This document shows positions 32,401-37,951 of a DNA stretch of 37,951 nt, in pieces. The stretch spans positions 126,001 to 163,951 of the forward strand of contig JBBHKE010002909.1 in NCBI GenBank assembly GCA_037447655.1, written 5' to 3'. A program made the position numbers and the translations under genes. The notes under the pieces were generated by a model, which made no database searches, had not been told where the DNA came from, and saw nothing but the letters and a program-made list of their open reading frames with translations. The DNA is from Zygnema cylindricum (lineage: Eukaryota; Streptophyta; Zygnematophyceae; Zygnematales; Zygnemataceae). Every line of letters starts with the position of its first letter. The stretch's first letter is position 1.

Positions 32401-33858
32401 AAGACCGATCAGATGTAAGTGGGTGTTTAAACTTAAATTAAACCCGGATAATACCATTGAGAGGTACAAAGCTAGGTTAGTGCAAATGGTTATACTCAGA
32501 AAGATGGGATAGACTACGAAGAAACCTTTACACCTGTAGTCAGATTTCCTTCTGTTAGAATCCATTTAAGTATAGCCGCAGCGCGGGATGTGGAAATACA
32601 CCAGATGGATATTAAAACGACCTTTTTGCACGGAGAGTTGGAAGAATAAATTTACATGAGGCAACCGAAAGGATTCGTTGAAAGTGGGGAAGAAAGCAAG
32701 GTTTGTAAACTGATAAAATCACTCTATGGGCTTAAGCAAGCCCCGCATCAATGGAATATAAAGCTAGACAAATTTTTGACAGGTTTGGGGTATATCAGAA
32801 TTAGTTCAGATCACTCTATATATTTTTTTGAGGATGAGAATGGAGTGATGTTTATTGCTATTTATGTGGATGATTTGTTGGTCTTAATAAAGTCCTTAGA
32901 TAAAATTAACAAACTAAAACGGGATCTTAGAATTAATTTTGATACAATTGATCTTGGCGAAGCAAAGTACATTTTGGGAATTCAGATGGAGAGAGATAGA
33001 GGGAATAGAATTATAAGACTCACTCAAAAAGAAGCAATCGGTAATATGCTAGAAAAATTTCAAATGGAGAAAGCAAACAGATGTACTACTCATATGGATT
33101 TTAACAAAGTGTTTGAGGGGAGTGAAGAGAGAGGAATATTGATCATTAATGATGAGATGGATGAGATAAAAAGAAAATTTATGGAAAATATCCCTTATCG
33201 GCAGATTGTAGGCAGTTTAATTTATTTAATGAACTGTACCCGTCCGGATATAGCTGCAGCGGTAGGTGTCCTTAGTAGAAATCTAAATGAACCAAGAAAG
33301 AGAAACTAGGAGGCTGCCAAAAGGGTGATGAGGTAACTGGAGGGGACAAGGGAATTATGGTTGCATTTGGGAGGGGAGCACATTGACATCACCACTTGGA
33401 GTGATGCCAGTTATGGAGATGTGCCTTTAAGCAGGTGTACAACTGGATATGTGTTGCAAATTGGATCCGGTGCATGTTGTTGGAGTAGCAAGCAACAAAA
33501 AGTAGTTGCTTAGTCCACTATAGAGGATGAATACATGGCTTCCTGTGCTGCCACCAAAGAATTAATGTGGGTTAAATCTCTTCTTGAAGAACTTGGGTTC
33601 ATGAAGCTTGGAACTCAAAATGTTTTTTGTGATAATCAAGCTGCTATCTCTATTACAGCAAATCCGAAACATCACTTCAAAGCTAAGCATATGGATATTA
33701 GACTAAGCTTTGTTAGAGAGAAGGTAGAAAATAAAATTATTAAACAGGTTCATAAAATTGATAGAGAAATGATTGCAGACATGATGACAAAAGCAGTGCC
33801 TTCCCCTAAATTGATTTATTGCAGAGAAAACTGTGGAATAAAATTGAAAAGTGACTAG
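29450..33858 (+). pseudogene. gag-pol: Copia C gag-pol, near full length but broken
   Basis: About 4.4 kb covering a whole copia polyprotein. Gag starts at the primer-site ATG. The zinc knuckle CHFC-KKPG-HYMADC near 30380 is intact, but the protease Asp-Ser-Gly is Asn-Ser-Gly near 30655. GAG-pre-integrase has WHKKLGH with Tyr replacing the first Cys (DDYSGC). The integrase core (TDEWSRY, RSDNGKEY, GVAERANRT) is at about 31300-31560, reverse transcriptase with YVDDLLVL near 32865, and RNase H (WSDASYGD, CDNQAAI) near 33400-33645. Disruptions include stops at 29945, about 30190, 31105, 32098, 32647, 33307 and 33511 and a frameshift near 32490. It cannot make an active polyprotein. Confidence 0.93.
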
Positions 33859-33870
33859 GAACTAAGGGAG
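33859..33870 (+). other. Polypurine tract, copia C
   Basis: GAACTAAGGGAG lies between the pol stop codon and the 3' LTR start TGTTCAAAAG. Confidence 0.7.
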
Positions 33871-34756
33871 TGTTCAAAAGAGGTAATTAATAGTTCACTT
33901 CCCTATTTGAGTTTGCTTTAAAGAAAGAGAGTGAGGATCAAAGGCTCGCCATAGCTGCCGCTATATTTAGAAAGGGGCAGATTTGAAGTAAAAGGTATTT
34001 TACGAAAATGTTGCCTAAGTCTAGACTTAAACTTGCGACCTCTAGAATCTATATAACCTAACGCCTTAACCATTAAGGCGCTACGAAACGACACACCTGA
34101 CGGGTTTCATAAATATATAAACATTAACGCAACAGCTAATTAACAACAGACTAACTAAAAGGATTATTTTCTGCATGTACGCGAATCTGAACCGTGTAAA
34201 ATATGTTTTGATCAGACGGCCGACATTATACCCGCCAGGCGAAGTGAGCTTTTTATGGCATACGGAGATAGCGTCATGCGGTACCACGTGGCGCCACATT
34301 ATTTGATAATGGAGAACATGGGAGGAGGAACCTTGGCTTTCGATTTGACAGTTGTCACCTTGTAGACCTTGTCGTACAATGTTCGTACAATAATTACATT
34401 GCCCATTATACCTTCTTCCACTATATAGTGTTCCTATTGGACTAGGGTTTAGTAGTAGGTAGTCGTGAGTAGGCAAACCAAGACTTAGTAATATTAGGTA
34501 CCTCTCTCTCTAAGAGAGCTTGTAACTATAAAGGTCATCTTTGACCAGCCATAACTTACTGCTCGGGTGAGCAAATTCAGTGATTCTTTTTGCGTTTGAC
34601 TCAGGGGAGTCTTGTCCTCACAAGGGTGAGAGTGGTCAGAATATTTGTGTGCCTGTGCGGCGATTATTCAGCGGGAAAGTAGAAGGGGCAAATGTTATCC
34701 TAGAGGCTTTACATAGGCTGCTCATTCTGTGGGTCAATGGAGACCACAGAATTTCA
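33871..34756 (+). mobile_element. Copia C 3' LTR, outer right LTR of the composite
   Basis: An 886-bp LTR starting TGTTCAAAAGAGG and ending ATTTCA, followed by CTAAC (34757-34761), which matches the left flank at 16488-16492. TATA-like CTATATAG is at 34421-34428. Leader hairpins are at 34560-34573, 34598-34611 and 34617-34630. Confidence 0.9.
34005..34080 (-). other. tRNA-like Pol III unit in LTR C
   Basis: The D-arm and A box (TGGTTAAGGCG, 34072-34062) and the TTTT run (34008-34005) are kept. The B-box position reads CAAGTTTAAGT and has decayed. Confidence 0.55.
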
Positions 34757-34957
34757 CTAACTGCTCAGGGGAGCAAATTCCGAGATTCTTTTTGCTATCC
34801 ACTCAGGGGAGTCTTGCCTTCACAGGGGTGAAGTTGGTCAGGTTTTTGTCAGCCAGGGTGGCAGTTGTTCTTGTTGAAACATAAAGGGGTCACGGTTATC
34901 CTAGAGGCTTCTTGGAAGCTGGTCACTCTGAGGACTTATGGAGGTCTCAGAGTTTCA
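34757..34957 (+). mobile_element. B-type copia LTR, right part
   Basis: Continues the LTR begun at 15622, after the duplicated CTAAC. It carries all three leader hairpins in their most regular form: TGCTC-AGGG-GAGCA (34762-34775), ACTC-AGGG-GAGT (34801-34812) and CTTCAC-AGGG-GTGAAG (34818-34833). It ends GAGTTTCA at 34957, followed by the AGTGC duplication. Confidence 0.85.
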
Positions 34958-34988
34958 AGTGCCGAGAGGACAGTTATAATGAAGATGA
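34958..34988 (+). pseudogene. gag: Copia E gag, short middle fragment
   Basis: Between the AGTGC duplication and the TRIM. It resumes the gag frame left at 15621 and ends with GATGA, which is repeated after the TRIM at 35489. Confidence 0.7.
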
Positions 34989-35488
34989 TGTTAGATTTTC
35001 TAGAAATCTAAGATTCGGCATATCCCACACTTGGGAAAATTGAGCCGGCCAGGGTTCGAACTTGGGACCTTTCACTTCAGCTACGAACACACAACCACTG
35101 TGCCACCAACTCGATGTAGAGACTGGCGGGTTCGTAATCATTTATTACGGGCGGCTCGAGTATGGATATTCCATATTCTACCCTATATTGGACCGGCTTC
35201 AAGTGCCAATCCAACACCCCCCCTCACGGGAAAGCCGATCAAACCATCCGCAACCCCGCTGGCTTTGATACCATGTTAGATTTCTTAGAAATCCGGGATT
35301 CGGCATTTCCCACACTTGGGAAAATTGAGCCGGCTAGGGTTTGGGACCTTTCACTTCAGCTGCGAACGCACTACCACTCTGCCTCCAGCACGATGTAGAT
35401 ACCAGCGGGTTCGTAATCATTTATTACGGGCGGCTCGAGTATGTATGTTCTATATTCTACCCTCTATTGGACCGGCTTCAATCCAATT
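34989..35488 (-). mobile_element. Complete TRIM with tRNA-like LTRs
   Basis: A 500-bp element flanked by GATGA (34984-34988 and 35489-35493). LTRs are 34989-35216 (228 bp) and 35274-35488 (215 bp); the internal region is 35217-35273, only 57 bp. On the minus strand the internal region starts TGGTATCAAAGCCAG, one mismatch from the complement of the initiator tRNA-Met 3' end, and ends in a GAGGGGGGG purine tract. It encodes nothing and must use proteins of other elements. Its size and layout are those of TRIM/SMART elements. The tRNA-like LTR content recalls Cassandra, whose LTR carries 5S RNA. Confidence 0.92.
35036..35112 (-). other. tRNA-like Pol III unit, complete TRIM left LTR
   Basis: The tRNA-like part is 35112-35042, with TTTT at 35039-35036. 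T arm, D arm and a normal-sized 7-nt anticodon-position loop (AGCTGAA) are present. The matching unit in the right LTR (35274-35488) has lost its B box through a small deletion near 35340. Confidence 0.75.
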
Positions 35489-36574
35489 GATGAAAGTCAA
35501 CACTCTCATCATGAAGTTGCCTGGTGAAAATGAGAACTGAATGTATTGACTGTAGGAAATGGTTCGGATGATACCCGTGCAGGAGAACACTATTGAGATT
35601 CGGAGAGGAGGAAAGAGCGTTCAAGCTCTAGCTAGCGAAAGGGACCGGTGGGGGAAGGAGTCGAGGAAGTCGTTTGGAAACTTCAAAGGAGAGAAAGATC
35701 AATGTGGAGAACTAAGGCCCCGAAAGGGTCTTTGTCATTTCTGCGAAAAGCCGAGACAATTCATAGCGGATTGTACCAAGTTGTCAAAGCTGAGGCTCTA
35801 AAAGAACCGTGGAGGGAGCTCTAGCGGAGGAAAGAAGAAGGCACTTGTGGTCATACTAGTGAAAGGGGAGATCGAGGAGGACGAGGCCTCTAAAGAGGAG
35901 GATGGGGAGCTCTTTCTTGACAAAAATCTGGAAGAGAGGGAGACCTCTTGGAAACAGAGGTGTGCTCTTGGAGCCATTCGAAAAGCTCCAAAAGAAGGAT
36001 GGATCATCGATTCAGGTACATCCATGCATATGTGTCGTGATAGGCACATTTTTACCAAACTAAGAAAGATCCATCTGTAGAGATAGAGTATTGGGATGGG
36101 AGAGTAGTTACTACAGATCTAGTGGGTTCAGTAGCTCTAAAAGTCTTAGTGAAGGGTAAGACTTCTATACTCACTTTCTCAAATGTACTCTACATTCCTC
36201 AGCTGAGTAAAAATCTGTCTCTACCTCTGTGTTACATGGTAAGGAGTTTGAACCTTCACTAGAAAGGGATTTTTCACAGCTAAGTATGGGGATGAAGTCT
36301 ACTTCAAAGCAGATAAAGGTAGCCAAGGAATGTTTTGGCTTAACCTTTGTAATGAAAAGAAAAATGCTTATTATGTTGGTGTCCCAAACTTGATGATGTG
36401 GCATAAGAGGTTGGGGCATGTGCATTTTGATAGGCTATGGGAACTAAAGAAGCTTGGTAGTAGACGGCATTCAGTTTGAGGATAATGAAATGATGGATGA
36501 TTGTAGTAGCTGTGCTCAAGGTAAGGCTCACAAACTACCCTTCCCTAAAAGTGCCACATAAAGAGGTAAGAAAG
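35489..36574 (+). pseudogene. gag-pol: Copia E gag-pol, downstream fragment
   Basis: Resumes in gag (MKLPGENEN region). The zinc knuckle CHFC-EKPR-QFIADC has lost its His. The protease motif IDSGTSMHMC near 36010 is intact, and the GAG-pre-integrase segment keeps WHKRLGH and, unlike the other copies, the CxxC pair (DDCSSC near 36500). Stops near 35534, 35799 and 36077 and frameshifts break it. Homology ends at about 36574, where a TG-starting sequence of different origin begins. Confidence 0.87.
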
Positions 36575-37857
36575 TGTCAAGCGCGTGTGCATCTTCGGCA
36601 CATTTGCACTCCCAGGAGTTCCGGGGCTTCATTCCACTTTGTACGGACTCTAGCGTACGGAGAAGGAAGAGGACAATCAGCCGGATCAGATCTTTCTATT
36701 TTCATCCTGGAACACTACGCAATTTAGTTCACCTTAAACGGAGGTCGAACTGAGGAGTTAGTCCGGTGCAAAGTGTCTGATCCATTATAGTGTGTGTTCT
36801 ATGTAGCTCTAGTAGAGGGATACCTTAGAGAACGACACGTAACATTTGGGATTATCCCGTAGATCTTACTGTTAGCTGTCAGTATGATGTTAGTTCAGGC
36901 CCAACCATCGGGCAAAGCATTTATGACGTTGGGACAAAGTTAGGCGGTTTCACGTCGAGTCAAAACTTTGTTTCATTTTGTGTGTGATAGAAGGACCCTT
37001 GGCCGCTAATCCAGCCGGGACCAGTCGTCTAATTTTTAGCCCTGAGTGTAGTACAGTCTGTTTTGTCTTATGTCAATACGATAACAATTGCTGGCCGCTG
37101 ATTGGCTTGTCACATTGCTTTGACTTTGGAACTTGCAGTAGGACAAACTCTGGTTGTATAAGGCACTTGGGGCCGAAGGAGACAGGGGGCTTTTTCAGTA
37201 CTGTCTCCTGAGAAAACCCTTAGAGAATTAAATCAATCTTTTTGTTGGAGAACGGTTACATTGTGTCGTTGACTCTATTGCCATATTTGTTTTGGATTGT
37301 CTTTTGTGGAGACCGTAGCACGGGTGGGTAGTTGGCACTATCTCCTCTTTGGGCGGTTTGGACTTTCGCTGTTTGAAACTAAGAAGAGTCTTGTCGGATC
37401 CTTGCGGTGGAACCGGGAGGGTTGAGGGAGACTCATACCAGACTTCGGGGCCATTGGGAGAGGTTTTCTTCTGCTGAGTTTGGTCATCGTTGAACTCCGG
37501 GGTATGTGAATTCGCTTCACCATTATCATTCATTTCTATCTTTAATTCCATTCTCTGGGGCAAGGTGATATTGTTTAATGTGATAAGCCGATACTCTTTA
37601 TTTCTATATTTCTGCGTGGGAGTTATTTGCACACTCTTGTGGTCATCTTTGGGTTTGTCCGGAGTTTTGCGGAAAGGATCAGACGATTCTCATTTCCATT
37701 CTATTCTTTGGAGAGTAGCTGGGAGTGTGGCATTTCGTGGGCTTCAAGCGGAGTAGCACAGTACTGAAAAAGCCACTGTCCCCTTTTGTTTAAGAGGATA
37801 GCTGCTTAGGGTGGTGTATTTTATCTGAGAGCTCTAGCTCATCTGCTCGTGTAAGTC
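36575..37857 (+). mobile_element. Unidentified insertion, possible Ty3-like LTR and leader
   Basis: Homology to copia stops at GAAAG (36570-36574) and new sequence begins TGTCAAGCG, a possible LTR start. A TATA-like TGTATAAGG is near 37152 and an LTR-end-like AACGGTTACA near 37260. A purine-rich, low-stop region then leads to a possible gag start at 37858. I found no matching LTR or clear tRNA primer site, so the class is uncertain. A 134-codon minus frame (37632-37228) is probably incidental. Confidence 0.35.
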
Positions 37858-37951
37858 ATGGGCGGAGGTGAAGCTCTGGATAGGGATCCTTCCGGTGTTA
37901 GTCCGGAAGAACAGGAAAGACAAGAAGGGGTGGCACAAGAGGAAGAGTCCC
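37858..37951 (+). CDS. Possible N-terminus of a second retroelement gag, partial
   Basis: An ATG opens a frame that stays open to the window end (31 codons) and encodes a strongly acidic, Gln/Glu-rich N-terminus beginning MGGGEALDRDPSGVSPEEQE. Such starts occur in Ty3-type Gag proteins, and the position after a putative leader fits. It is too short for identification. Confidence 0.3.
   Translation, partial: MGGGEALDRDPSGVSPEEQERQEGVAQEEES

Noticed and set aside
14047-35488. CRISPR-like array from recurring LTR repeats
   Set aside because: The repeats are LTRs with TSDs and retroelement genes in a plant-like nuclear sequence; no regular spacers.
37228-37632. 134-codon antisense frame as a gene
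   Set aside because: Basic, Pro/Thr/Lys-rich composition mirrors the purine/pyrimidine bias of the leader; no family recognised.

Overview
Organism. The window looks like nuclear DNA of a streptophyte (land plant or charophyte-type alga). It has short exons with canonical GT/AG junctions in AT-rich introns, and stacked Ty1/copia retrotransposons. The copia primer-binding sites match the plant form of initiator tRNA-Met, as I recall that sequence. I cannot name the species.

Layout. Positions 1-6480 hold part of an intron-rich host gene on the minus strand. Three consecutive coding exons can be placed (5211-5077, 3116-2750, 2167-2112). Their splice sites are canonical and their phases agree. 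The middle exon carries a 9-bp tandem repeat coding for Glu-Thr-Lys. I do not recognise the protein. A candidate promoter and 5' UTR lie at about 6430-6710, and a possible later exon at 388-193. Positions 6711-14046 show no recognisable gene; they hold a hairpin cluster (8734-8847) and a GTAC-motif cluster (11966-12170).

From 14047 to about 36574 the window is a nest of LTR elements that target-site duplications (TSDs) put in order. Copia E (LTR 14047-15054) is interrupted in gag by a B-type LTR (TSD AGTGC). That LTR is split by a tandem copia composite, A...C, at 16493-34756 (TSD CTAAC). Inside the composite lie a TRIM array (19438-20009), an LTR fragment F split by the reverse-oriented complete copia B at 20257-26693 (TSD GTACC), and a gag-only copia D. 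A second, complete 500-bp TRIM (34989-35488, TSD GATGA) sits in the remaining gag of E. A different unknown element, possibly Ty3-like, begins near 36575 and runs off the window. Every copia coding region is broken by stops or frameshifts, so nothing here looks autonomous.

Most interesting. (1) Nearly every LTR long enough to judge carries a tRNA-gene-like RNA polymerase III unit (A box, B box, then a run of at least four T). This holds in the divergent copia families, where it is antisense, and in the TRIM, where it is sense and folds as a near-complete cloverleaf. (2) The copia primer-binding site pairs with the anticodon arm of initiator tRNA-Met, not its 3' end. The gag AUG lies inside it, as the exact complement of the tRNA anticodon. 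(3) The copia leader carries serial short hairpins with AGGG-type tetraloops whose stems change in a compensatory way between families, much like a packaging signal. (4) A second hairpin near the LTR start keeps its loop while its stem varies. Together these suggest a family of elements built around tRNA mimicry and tRNA use.
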